Source: CAZQXD01 sp964597315 (GTDB lineage: Bacteria > Pseudomonadota > Gammaproteobacteria > Competibacterales > Competibacteraceae). Taken from it: a DNA stretch of 64,000 nucleotides. The stretch is from NCBI GenBank assembly GCA_964597315.1, contig CAZQXD010000011.1, forward strand, positions 1-64,000. The letters run 5' to 3'. A program made the position numbers and the translations under genes. A model generated the notes under the pieces. That model was not told the origin of the DNA and did no database searches. It saw nothing but the letters and a program-made list of their open reading frames with translations. Each line of letters begins with the position of its first letter. Positions within the stretch are counted from its first letter, which is position 1. Shown here one piece after another: positions 33,494-41,202 of this stretch.

Positions 33494-34453
33494 AGAAGCT
33501 GTTTCAAAACCCCTGGCAAGGGGTAGGTGAGGAGGATTACAGAATCGTGCTTACCCGTCATCATAGCAAGTGCCAACAAACGATGAGACGAGGTAAGCAC
33601 GATGAGCGCGAACGCTCGGGTCTACTATCCGACGGATTTGACGGACGGTCAATGGGCCTTGGTCGAACCGCTGTTGCCGGTGGCGAAGAGCGGGCCGGGC
33701 AAACCGGGCCGTCCGGCCTCGGATCGGCGTGAGGTGCTCAACGCGGTTCTGTATGTAGTCAAGAGCGGCTGTCAGTGGCGGATGCTGCCGTCGGACTTTG
33801 GCCCGTGGCCGACGATCTACCGGTACTTCAACACCTGGAGCCGGACGACGGTCTGGCAGGGTCTCTTGGAAGAGCTGAACATGAAGGAGCGCGACCGGCA
33901 AGGGCGTCACCCCGAGCCGACGGCGGGGTGCATCGATAGTCAGAGTGTGAGGGCGACGATGCAACCGACGACCGACGTGGGCTTTGACGGCAACAAGAAG
34001 ATCAAAGGAGGCAAGCGGCATGTGCTGACCGATACCTTGGGGTTGATCCTGTGTGTCGTGGTCACTGCGGCGAATGTCGAGGATCGTCAAGGACTGCGGG
34101 CTTTACTGGATCGCTGGTTCCTTAAGGGGGTCTGCCGGTTGCGGACACTGTGGGTCGACGCCGGGTACCGCAGCCAAGTTCTGCGCCAGTGGGTCGGCGA
34201 TCTCAAGCGAACCCACAAGATCGACCTGGAGGTCACCGATCATGACGGGCAGGGCTTTCAAGTGGTCGCCAAGCGCTGGGTGGTGGAACGGGCCTTTGCC
34301 TGGTTACTGGGCTACCGGCGTCATAGCAAGGACTATGAGGTCCGCACCCGGAACAGTGAAGCCATGGTTGAGATCGCCATGATCGCAATCCTCATTCGCC
34401 GCCTGGCTTGAACCGTGAACATCAGCGTTTCAAGGGGTTTTGAAACAGCTTCT
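33494..34453 (+). mobile_element. IS5-family insertion sequence (960 bp)
   Basis: Perfect 21-bp terminal inverted repeats, AGAAGCTGTTTCAAAACCCC plus T at 33494-33514 and its complement at 34433-34453, enclose one transposase gene. A TA dinucleotide flanks both sides, which could be a target duplication or chance. The genes on the two sides (ATPase 3' end and antitoxin 5' end) do not belong together, so the copy may mark an IS-mediated deletion. Higher in GC than its AT-rich surroundings. Confidence 0.88.
33602..34411 (+). CDS. IS5-family transposase
   Basis: A 269-residue intact DDE transposase. The N-terminal DUF4096-like region (YYPTDLTDGQWALVEPLLP, LNAVLYVVKSGCQWRMLPSDFGPWPTIYRYFNTW) precedes the catalytic core: CIDSQSVR (first Asp), LWVDAGYRSQ (second Asp) and KRWVVERAFAWLLGYRRHSKDYE (Glu in the Y-x2-R-x3-E-x6-K type motif). 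No frameshift or stop is seen, so the element may still move. Confidence 0.92.
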   Translation: MSANARVYYPTDLTDGQWALVEPLLPVAKSGPGKPGRPASDRREVLNAVLYVVKSGCQWRMLPSDFGPWPTIYRYFNTWSRTTVWQGLLEELNMKERDRQGRHPEPTAGCIDSQSVRATMQPTTDVGFDGNKKIKGGKRHVLTDTLGLILCVVVTAANVEDRQGLRALLDRWFLKGVCRLRTLWVDAGYRSQVLRQWVGDLKRTHKIDLEVTDHDGQGFQVVAKRWVVERAFAWLLGYRRHSKDYEVRTRNSEAMVEIAMIAILIRRLA

Positions 34454-34535
34454 TAGGGTTTGCAACCGAAATCCACTCTTCAGTCTCGTAAGACTCAAGC
34501 AATTCTTTCTCTTCCTGGGTTAACTTACTCATCAT
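34454..34535 (-). pseudogene. 5' fragment of antitoxin gene, truncated by IS5-family element
   Basis: From ATGATG at 34535 the minus strand reads MMSKLTQEEKELLESYETEEWISVANP and runs into the IS end. This is the N-terminus of the antitoxin usually encoded after BrnT/DUF4258-like toxins (KEEQELLESFE-GEW type), and its start overlaps the end of the toxin gene. The C-terminal part, which carries the DNA-binding RHH domain in such antitoxins, is missing. Confidence 0.65.
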
Positions 34536-34806
34536 TCACCTCGCTATACTTCTTTGTGGCCTTTCTGCTTGGAATGATCGTTTTCAGGAAAAATTCTGTT
34601 TCGTTTTCAACGAATGGCACAAGGTAAGCATAGTTTTCGATGTTGACTATGAACATACGCTGATTCAGATATTTTGCAGGGTTTGGGTGTCTTACCACAT
34701 CTGAAAGACCTTCATTTTCAATATGGTAAACAACTCTTTCGAACAAAATACCCCGCTCCCGGATGAGCTGCTCATTTTTCTCTGAATTCCAAGCAAAGTG
34801 TTTCAT
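34525..34806 (-). CDS. BrnT-like toxin of a type II TA pair
   Basis: A 93-residue protein: MKHFAWNSEKNEQLIRERGILFERVVYHIENEGLSDVVRHPNPAKYLNQRMFIVNIENYAYLVPFV, ending FFLKTIIPSRKATKKY. This pattern is that of small BrnT-like ribonuclease toxins followed by a short antitoxin. The cognate antitoxin gene begins inside its last codons but is cut by an IS. The toxin frame itself is intact. It lies at the end of the cassette array, after the NYN cassette, and is low in GC. Toxicity is inferred from family only. Confidence 0.7.
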   Translation of the reverse strand: MKHFAWNSEKNEQLIRERGILFERVVYHIENEGLSDVVRHPNPAKYLNQRMFIVNIENYAYLVPFVENETEFFLKTIIPSRKATKKYSEVNDE

Positions 34807-34834
34807 GCCTAGAATTTTTCATAATGTGTGCTTT

Positions 34835-34930
34835 TGCAAACATTTGTTGCAAAATGCTTAGGCTCAGCCGACCCGAAAACGTGCCAGCGTTTTTGGGGCC
34901 GGCTGTAGCCTTTTTTTAGCGCTGTTAGTA
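34835..34930 (-). other. Probable attC site after NYN cassette (degenerate)
   Basis: On the minus strand TACTAAC (34930-34924) overlaps the NYN stop codon and is one base away from the R'' expected from the R' at that cassette's 5' boundary (GTTAGCA pairs with TGCTAAC). It is followed by a large imperfect palindrome: GGCTACAGCCGGCCCC against GGGTCGGCTGAGCC. The R' end is unclear; GTTTGCA at 34841-34835 is one candidate. Confidence 0.5.
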
Positions 34931-35467
34931 CGACAAATGATCGATTACAGAGTTAAGTTCAACGAAATTTGAGCATACCTGCTGAAGTTCGTTCGCGGCA
35001 TGGCTCCAAAAGGCAACCTCTACCTGGAAACCATCCTCGACCAACATTCTTACTGATGGCACAAAATCGGCGTCGCCTGCCACCAATGTAATAGTGTCGT
35101 TTGCCTTGTCAGCAATTGTGTAGGCATCCTTGGTCATTACCGCAACAATACCTGTATCGATTTTCTTTTCTTTGTTAGCGACGTTACGATCTTCGGTGAT
35201 GACTTCAAACCCTGCGTCTCTTGCAATATTCCATATTGTGTCGCTGGAGGGTGGCCGACTGCCAAAAAGCATACATCGTTTTATTTGTTTGCGATCTGTT
35301 CCAGCAATGTAGTCGTGCAGATGGCCGAAATCGATTTTATATGATTGATCGAGAATCCGATTATTCATGGCATCGTAAATATTCATGGCCATGCCAGAAG
35401 CAACCGCTTTGGCTCGCTTTCCCTCTATAAAGACATTCGAATTATCTACGTACACGAGTTCTGCCAT
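34925..35467 (-). CDS. NYN-domain RNase-like protein (LabA/DUF88-type), cassette gene
   Basis: A 180-residue protein with a NYN (PIN-like) fold: VYVDNSNVFIEGKRAK (Asp8 with Asn), DTGIVAVMTKDAYTIAD (the KxDxG-like helix start) and ITLVAGDADFVPSVRMLVEDGFQVEVAFW (acidic GDADF motif). Such domains are metal-dependent RNases. It starts 18 bp inside the cassette boundary at 35486-35492, the usual position for a cassette gene, and ends at the R'' of its own attC. A role in defence is suggested by context but not shown. Confidence 0.85.
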   Translation of the reverse strand: MAELVYVDNSNVFIEGKRAKAVASGMAMNIYDAMNNRILDQSYKIDFGHLHDYIAGTDRKQIKRCMLFGSRPPSSDTIWNIARDAGFEVITEDRNVANKEKKIDTGIVAVMTKDAYTIADKANDTITLVAGDADFVPSVRMLVEDGFQVEVAFWSHAANELQQVCSNFVELNSVIDHLSY

Positions 35468-35485
35468 TTGATTCTCCTTTTTAAG

Positions 35486-35572
35486 TGCTAACGACCAAGC
35501 TCACTGGCAAAACAAAGCGTAGTGAGGAACGAACGCAGCTTTATTTTGTCCGGGTGCAGCGCCTTGTTAGCC
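35486..35572 (-). other. attC site of the methyltransferase-HerA-NurA cassette
   Basis: The minus strand has R'' GGCTAAC (35572-35566), then AAGGCGCTGCACCCGGACAAAA, and on the other arm TTTTGCCAGTGAGCTTGGTC and R' GTTAGCA (35492-35486). The arms pair in the order expected for a folded attC bottom strand. R'' begins 4 bp after the NurA-like stop. R'' is the exact reverse complement of GTTAGCC at 40052-40046, the 5' boundary of the same cassette. Confidence 0.9.
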
Positions 35573-35576
35573 GTTT

Positions 35577-36935
35577 TTATGACCCGATTACTGAAGTGGC
35601 ATATTTTTCGAGTAGGACTTTACTCGGATGATTTGCTAATGACACCAGCTTGTTTGCTAGAGCTACTGGCACTATTGCATTATCGTACATGTCACATTTC
35701 AGTTTTTGAATATTCACAAGAACAACATCCAAGTTGGCATAGTCTGCTTTTTGGGGACTCAAGATAGAATCCTTGTCTGGCACTGGAACAGTGAGTACCA
35801 ATATTTGACCATCTCGGGAGTGGAATATTACTTTACCGCTATAGTATGACGTACTTCCATAGTGCATTTTCGAAGGATCGCCAGGAACTACATACTTGTA
35901 GATGTAGTCATTGTTGAGCAGGATGTACTTTCCTCTGACCAGTACAGGACAACCCGTAGGTGGAGAAGAGATCTCTTGGGCGTGTTCGACAAATGGACCG
36001 CTTTTCTCCAGGCCAACAAAGAACAGGTTGTTATTTTGTAGTAGGTGATTGCAAAGGTTGCGCATGGGCACATTCATGTTTGCCGTCTGCCCAGAGAAGC
36101 TTAATGGGCCATCAGCTATAAAGAGAAACTCATTCAGCAGCCGCTCCTGATACTTAAGAATGAAGCGCATGAAGTGGACAAGGATTAACTGTTCTATAAG
36201 CCTCGTTAGATACCCCAACAGCCCGCCAGCGCCATGCTCCTCATCGACGATTTCGTGAAGCCGGAATACGTCAGTGAGATAAACCGTTCCAGCAGGTGAA
36301 TCGAAAGTGTAGTCAGAATTAATTGATTTTCGATTCAGAACGAATTTTCCCGTGCCGACATCAAAGTTCGGATTGCTGGCTAGAGAATAGCTGTCAATTG
36401 GATTGTCGCGATATTCCTCAAAAATCAACCACTTCAAGGTTTCCATGAAGCTCGTTCGATCACGTTCTCTCATGAAGAAATCATAAATTGTCTTGCGAAT
36501 GGAATTCTTTAGAGAAGACTCCGAGTTAGAGACGATGTTTATGATCGGAATCGCAAGTTTGAATCGCTGAAGGTTGTGCAATTTTTGCATATCTTCAGGA
36601 AAGATGTAGGGTTTCTCTGATAAGCCTTCCAAATCAGCAACATTAAATAGGACTGCACCAAACTGGAAGAAAGCGAACTGGGCGCTTGGAAAGTTCTTTT
36701 TCACCTCGACCGTTGTATAACCACCATCAACAGCAAGTATGTGCTTAATGGGGTTGTTGACATCCGAGTTGAGTGTTTCGAAGCTATCCGTATCACTCTC
36801 TTCGATGTCAGCAAAATCCTTCGGAAGGGTACACTTGCTTATGAAGTCCTTGATAAACGGGTCATTGATGATGTGGGTATGGTTATTCTTTGCGGCCCAC
36901 TCATTTGGTTTATGACTTCTGCTCGTGGTGCCCAT
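35577..36935 (-). CDS. NurA-like nuclease partner of HerA
   Basis: A 452-residue protein. The NurA signature is visible as HILAVDGGYTTVEV (Asp70), followed by a phenylalanine-rich strand AQFAFFQFGAVLF, and as FLFIADGPLSFSG (Asp-Gly at about 275), the second acidic motif of NurA 5'-3' nucleases. The middle region is helical. It starts 2 bp after the HerA stop, so the two are translated together. NurA and HerA form a ring-shaped DNA-end-processing complex in archaea; in bacteria similar pairs occur in defence loci. I assign the nuclease role from motifs and neighbourhood. Confidence 0.75.
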   Translation of the reverse strand: MGTTSRSHKPNEWAAKNNHTHIINDPFIKDFISKCTLPKDFADIEESDTDSFETLNSDVNNPIKHILAVDGGYTTVEVKKNFPSAQFAFFQFGAVLFNVADLEGLSEKPYIFPEDMQKLHNLQRFKLAIPIINIVSNSESSLKNSIRKTIYDFFMRERDRTSFMETLKWLIFEEYRDNPIDSYSLASNPNFDVGTGKFVLNRKSINSDYTFDSPAGTVYLTDVFRLHEIVDEEHGAGGLLGYLTRLIEQLILVHFMRFILKYQERLLNEFLFIADGPLSFSGQTANMNVPMRNLCNHLLQNNNLFFVGLEKSGPFVEHAQEISSPPTGCPVLVRGKYILLNNDYIYKYVVPGDPSKMHYGSTSYYSGKVIFHSRDGQILVLTVPVPDKDSILSPQKADYANLDVVLVNIQKLKCDMYDNAIVPVALANKLVSLANHPSKVLLEKYATSVIGS

Positions 36936-36937
36936 GC

Positions 36938-38989
36938 TCAGCCCCTCTTGTTAGCCAGAAATCGATCAATTTGCACAGGAACAACAAAAGGATTTGTGTA
37001 AGTTTTCATGCGTACAAAGCCCTTGTCATTCTCCGAGCTGAATTTCACGAGCGAAGCAATAAAATCCGAAAAGTCGTAGTACTTCCTTAGTTCTTTAAGT
37101 TCGTCTTCATTGTTCAAATGAGCGATAAACCAGTTCTGTGTATTCTTCAGAATATTGGCGCTAATCGAGCTGACTTCTTGGGTGGCGTATGTCATGCCAA
37201 GATGAAGCTTTGCTCCTTCCTTTGCTAGGCGGTTGTATATTTGACTAAGGTCTCTGTCTTCTTTTTTCGGGAAGAGGTTGTGCGCTTCTTCGAAATAGAA
37301 CTGGATAAAGTTGTTGGGCTTGTTGTCCACAAACCTACCCATTGATTCGGCAAAGATCGACTGACAGATTCGTTCGGAGAAAATCGATTGAACAGTGGGT
37401 GAGCCTTGAGATAAGTCGACAATTACGATTTTTCCTTTTCTCAATAATTTGGGTATCTCGGCTTCAAAAGAATCATCTGCAATATGGGTATGTAGGTCAT
37501 GTAATTCTTTAACGCGAATTTTGGTGTATCCACTAACCCAGTTTTTCTCGCCTGGACGCTTAAATCGCGTTAGAAACGCAAGAAGTGCCTTCAAGTCATC
37601 ATCGGCCCATTCATGTCCCTTCTTTTTCTCGTAATTTGAGAAAAAGACGTCTTCCTCGTAATTTTTCCAAACCCATTTAAACCATGAGACAGCATCTTGT
37701 AGTGATATCGGTCTACTTGGGTCGATTCCTCCCGCTACCTTGCTATTGATGTCCGCGTTACCTTGAAACTGCACAGTAAATCCAGTAGGGATTTTGAAGC
37801 CAGCCTCTTTCAGACAGCACAAATAGGCGGCGCGTATTCGATCAGTGCGTATTTGAAGTGAGCGGTCGGAAGTATAATTTTCTGGAAACGAAAGATCAAC
37901 TGCTGCAAAGTTATTAACGTAGTCACCAGATATTTTCTTGTTTTCTAAGTATCCCCTGATTAGATCAAATCCGTTCTCAACTTCCTTGAAGAAGTTCACT
38001 TTCATCACTTTGAAGTCGGACTTTTCGAAAACGCTATATCGAATCACATCCCCTTTGTATAGTTCATAAATGGCTGTTCCTTCGTCCTGAAGGTTGGGGT
38101 TAGCGTATTCGCCATTTACGTCAAATATTATTTGACCAATCGGATAAGAGGGCGCGCCTTCATCCGTGAAAGGATTTCTTCCACCGGCAGCATTAGGGAG
38201 AGTAGTTACGGGTGCCTTTTTTGATATTTCGGCGGTAGCTTCAATGATCTTTTTGACGGTGTTCGACTTGCCTGTGCGCGTCATGCCAAAAGCAGCGGTG
38301 CGCTTTCCGACGAAATCCTGAGGGCTAATATAGACATCTACATCCTTTATAAAGGACTGGAATCGTCTGCTGGAGCTGTATCGCACAGCACCAATTTTGA
38401 ATTCGTTTTCGTTGCCAGCAACAATGCTACCGTCGCGTCGATTGACAATTTTCCGCAATACAGCATCAGTGGCTTTGTAGACACTGTAGTTATTTGCAGA
38501 GTAGAAATTCTCCAAGTCCGCGCCAAATTCAAGAGTTTCGACTACCGATTTTTCTCCATCCAGAACTGTCTCATTTTTGAGCTTGTAAAAAGCTCCAAGA
38601 ACTCGGCATTGAAGGCCAGAGAAACTGAACTCATATCGAGTAAAATCGTCAAGTTTGCTGCTGTTACCACTGCCTGCTCGACCACTGATGTCGGAACCGT
38701 CCTTATAGTACTCGATCATGGAGCTGACAACATCATTATCAGTAGGTAGTTTTGAAGGTGTTAGAGCGCGAAGTAGTAGTGCTTCCTCGACGCCATCCTC
38801 ACCGTCATAGAATGCAAGCAGAAACGTTCCTTGAGGTATGCCTTTTACTCGGTGCTTCCAGGCATCAGAAACAAGCACCTGTGCACTTTCGTAGTCAAGA
38901 TAGAAGGGGCGGCCAACAAAAAGCTCGTTTTTGCGTCCTTCCTTGAATATATCGACATTTAATATGTCTCTAAGCTTTTGCTCTAGCAC
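36938..38989 (-). CDS. HerA-type hexameric ATPase / DNA translocase
   Basis: A 683-residue ATPase of the FtsK-HerA superfamily. Residues 1-230 include a HAS-barrel-like region. Walker A is GMTRTGKS at 235-242. IIFDVNGEYA matches the HerA strand after it. Walker B with the catalytic Glu pair is FIQFYFEEAHNLFP (Glu567-568), and MTYATQEVSSISANILKNTQNWFIAHLNN holds the sensor region and arginine finger. It starts 1 bp after the methyltransferase stop. HerA pumps DNA and drives NurA nuclease. Here it is likely the motor of a restriction-like complex. Confidence 0.88.
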   Translation of the reverse strand: MLEQKLRDILNVDIFKEGRKNELFVGRPFYLDYESAQVLVSDAWKHRVKGIPQGTFLLAFYDGEDGVEEALLLRALTPSKLPTDNDVVSSMIEYYKDGSDISGRAGSGNSSKLDDFTRYEFSFSGLQCRVLGAFYKLKNETVLDGEKSVVETLEFGADLENFYSANNYSVYKATDAVLRKIVNRRDGSIVAGNENEFKIGAVRYSSSRRFQSFIKDVDVYISPQDFVGKRTAAFGMTRTGKSNTVKKIIEATAEISKKAPVTTLPNAAGGRNPFTDEGAPSYPIGQIIFDVNGEYANPNLQDEGTAIYELYKGDVIRYSVFEKSDFKVMKVNFFKEVENGFDLIRGYLENKKISGDYVNNFAAVDLSFPENYTSDRSLQIRTDRIRAAYLCCLKEAGFKIPTGFTVQFQGNADINSKVAGGIDPSRPISLQDAVSWFKWVWKNYEEDVFFSNYEKKKGHEWADDDLKALLAFLTRFKRPGEKNWVSGYTKIRVKELHDLHTHIADDSFEAEIPKLLRKGKIVIVDLSQGSPTVQSIFSERICQSIFAESMGRFVDNKPNNFIQFYFEEAHNLFPKKEDRDLSQIYNRLAKEGAKLHLGMTYATQEVSSISANILKNTQNWFIAHLNNEDELKELRKYYDFSDFIASLVKFSSENDKGFVRMKTYTNPFVVPVQIDRFLANKRG

Positions 38990-38990
38990 G

Positions 38991-39983
38991 CTATTCTCCT
39001 GTGTTGGCTACTATTTCTAATTTCGAGTCTAAGCCTGGCTCTTCGAAGCGGATTATGGAGTCATAAGCATAATCCTCATTTGCTTCTATCGAAATCCATC
39101 TTCGCTTAAGGCGTTCTGCGCAATACCCGGTCGTGTTACTGCCAGCAAATGGATCGAGAATTAGATCTTTTTCTTCAGTAAGGAATTCTGTGAAAAAATG
39201 GATCAGGCCTCCGTGCATACGTGCAGGGTGCGGAGTAATGTTTTCCTTTCTGCATCTTTTGAAGTAATAATCGTTTGAGGTCGTATTGGAAAAGCTGAGT
39301 ACGTTGTGCGGCAAGCGGACCTCGCGACTGGGGTCAATCGGATCTAACTCGAAAAGATTGTGAGCGATGCTGCCACCATTGTCCTTAGCGAATGCTGTGG
39401 CGCTAATGCCATGCTCAGACGGTCGTTTTCCTGCATTGAATTTTTTTGTCTCAATCAGGCGCTTCATTGCCTTGGAATACGGGCGCAGTGCTTTAGAATT
39501 ATCAGCCTTTGGAAAGTCGTTCTTCGCAATCCACCAAACGTGTGTGTAGCTATCGACAGTTCGAATGCGATTGACAGTTACCCACTGGGCAGGAGATGGG
39601 AGGCGAGATGGATTATAGCAGATGAATTCCTGAATTAAGCGCAAACCGGTTTCAGGGTTTTTAACCAGACCAAATAAGCATTCCAAGTGAAGCAACGACT
39701 GCACCGGACGCCCAGGTTTCCATGCATTGCCAATCTCAATGACAAGAGAGCCATCATCAGCAAGCAAATCCGAGAATATTGGCGCAAGTTCCACAAACCA
39801 GTTGTAGTAATTCTCACCCTGAAGGTTTCCGTACTGCTTTTTGTTATTTAATGGGAAAGGTGGGGATGTAACTATTAGATTGAACTTATTTTTATAGTAT
39901 CGGCGCAAGTAGGATTTTGACAATTCAACTGAATCACCAACAAGCAGTTTTCCAAGACTAGTTTTGTATAGTTCTTTTTTCAT
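38991..39983 (-). CDS. N4-cytosine DNA methyltransferase (beta class, M.PvuII-like)
   Basis: A 330-residue SAM-dependent DNA methyltransferase. Catalytic motif IV is VTSPPFPLNNKKQYGN (TSPPF at 39-43), typical of N4-cytosine enzymes. WFVELAPIF, SLVIEIGNAWKPGRPVQS and FICYNPSRLPSPAQWV follow as in M.PvuII. SAM motif I is near the C-terminus, LILDPFAGSNTTGYCAERL (279-286), which defines the beta order. ATG 39983 is preferred to an in-frame TTG at 40001. First gene of the cassette, 62 bp from the boundary at 40046. It presumably marks host DNA for protection; the recognition sequence is unknown. Confidence 0.92.
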   Translation of the reverse strand: MKKELYKTSLGKLLVGDSVELSKSYLRRYYKNKFNLIVTSPPFPLNNKKQYGNLQGENYYNWFVELAPIFSDLLADDGSLVIEIGNAWKPGRPVQSLLHLECLFGLVKNPETGLRLIQEFICYNPSRLPSPAQWVTVNRIRTVDSYTHVWWIAKNDFPKADNSKALRPYSKAMKRLIETKKFNAGKRPSEHGISATAFAKDNGGSIAHNLFELDPIDPSREVRLPHNVLSFSNTTSNDYYFKRCRKENITPHPARMHGGLIHFFTEFLTEEKDLILDPFAGSNTTGYCAERLKRRWISIEANEDYAYDSIIRFEEPGLDSKLEIVANTGE

Positions 39984-40045
39984 TCCATCTCTTCGATTCA
40001 AATATGGCGGATAAGTCTATCTTCTTATACCGTTTTCTGTAGTGT

Positions 40046-40177
40046 GGCTAACACCCAGTTTAGCGGCGCAGCACGGAACGGAACATTTGCGACAAAATGG
40101 CGAAGCCATTCGCAAATGGGCCGTGTAGTGATGCGTCCGAGGGAGCGATAGCGACCGACTTAAACTGCATGTTATGC
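40046..40177 (-). other. attC site of the HNH cassette
   Basis: The minus strand has R'' GCATAAC (40177-40171), then ATGCAGTTTAAGTCGG; the opposite arm is CCGCTAAACTGGGT and R' GTTAGCC (40052-40046). An inner stem pairs CATTTGCGA with TCGCAAATG. At 132 bp it is a long attC, in the range of VCR-like sites. R'' is the exact reverse complement of GTTATGC at 41058-41052, just upstream of the HNH gene start. Confidence 0.92.
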
Positions 40178-40181
40178 GCCA

Positions 40182-41048
40182 TCACTCAGCTGCTTCCGTA
40201 TCTTTCTCAAACTTATTGTCTCGGTTGAAATTGAGGTACTTCTGCGTGTCATCGGGAATTTTGCGCAGCCTGGCGGAAGGATCGATATCCAACGTAACAA
40301 GTTCATCGCTTATCATATTCTGCGCCTTTAACAAGTTACCTTTTACGTCGAATGTAACCAAGCTGCGGTCAAACAATCGATCAATAGTAGGGTGTAACAG
40401 GAGACCATTATATGGATCTAGCCGCTCGCGATTGCTACAGGTTCTCCATAGCTTGATGTGTGACGCTAGGAGCATTACTGGTCGTTTGTACCCTGTAACC
40501 GCATATCCTCCCCAAAGCCTAAACAAGCTATCTCGAAACACACCCTAGCCTATCCGGCTCTTGATAAGGGCATTTCTATCTGTGACTTGCAAATGACGAT
40601 CATCTACGAGAATTTCTGCCTCGTAATCCTGCCACTCGTTCGCTAGAGAATCTTCTAGCACCAATGAAAAGATAAATTGGCTAGGATCATTCTCTAGGTT
40701 GTTATGTTCAAGTAGGGAAATTTGTCCTAAATAGACGAAGGGAGAGTGATGTACTTTTCGATGAAATAAGTGAATTTCATCTCCTCGCTCTCTAGCATGA
40801 ACGATACGTTCATCGGTAGTGTGCTTTGCCTCACCCTCCCAGTGCAAGTAGGGGCCGTCGATGAAGTCATTGTATTGCGTAAGAGACTCCTGCTTTTCTT
40901 CGGTCACAAACAGGATGATGAAATTTGTACCGGAGGGAGTTACAACTCCCTTGGATATCGCTTGATACCCCTTGTACCCCCAGATTCTCGCCAGCTGAGG
41001 TCGATCATACTCCAGTTCGACTCTAAGACTCGCGAAACTGACTATCAT
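40182..41048 (-). pseudogene. DUF3427-like/HNH restriction endonuclease gene with amber stop
   Basis: Two open frames, 41048-40545 and 40541-40182, are one reading frame split by a single TAG at 40547-40545. The N-terminal 167 residues resemble a DUF3427-type domain (KGYQAISKGVVTPSGTNFIILFVTEEKQ, DGPYLHWEGE...TTDERI). The C-terminal part is an HNH domain, RIG[stop]GVFRDSLFRLWGGYAVTGY and LLASHIKLWRTCSNRERLDPYNGLLLH...RLFD. Relatives read RxGQxxFR here, so CAG to TAG is the likely change. The start ATG lies 4 bp inside the cassette boundary. Full length would be 288 residues. Either inactivated or dependent on suppression. Confidence 0.8.
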
Positions 41049-41051
41049 AGC

Positions 41052-41058
41052 GCATAAC
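41052..41058 (-). other. 5' boundary (R' heptamer) of first cassette
   Basis: The minus strand reads GTTATGC, followed by GCT and the ATG of the HNH gene. It is the exact reverse complement of GCATAAC, the R'' of the attC at the far end of the cassette, as required if the cassette inserted as a circle. The 140 bp to the next core gene (41059-41202) contain no integrase or recognisable attI. Confidence 0.75.
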
Positions 41059-41202
41059 TACTTATTATCATGCCGATTCACCCTGATACTCCGCTATTAT
41101 TCGGTAATTCGGGCAAGTTCGCCCTAATATGAATAACCTCGCATGACCTTTTTAAAAGCCTAATTCCAGATACCGAGATAGAAAACTAGCGTGACCGGAT
41201 AA

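Noticed and set aside
33491..34456. TA flanking both ends of the IS5-family element taken as proof of simple insertion
   Set aside because: Two matching bases are weak evidence, and the genes on either side are unrelated truncated fragments.
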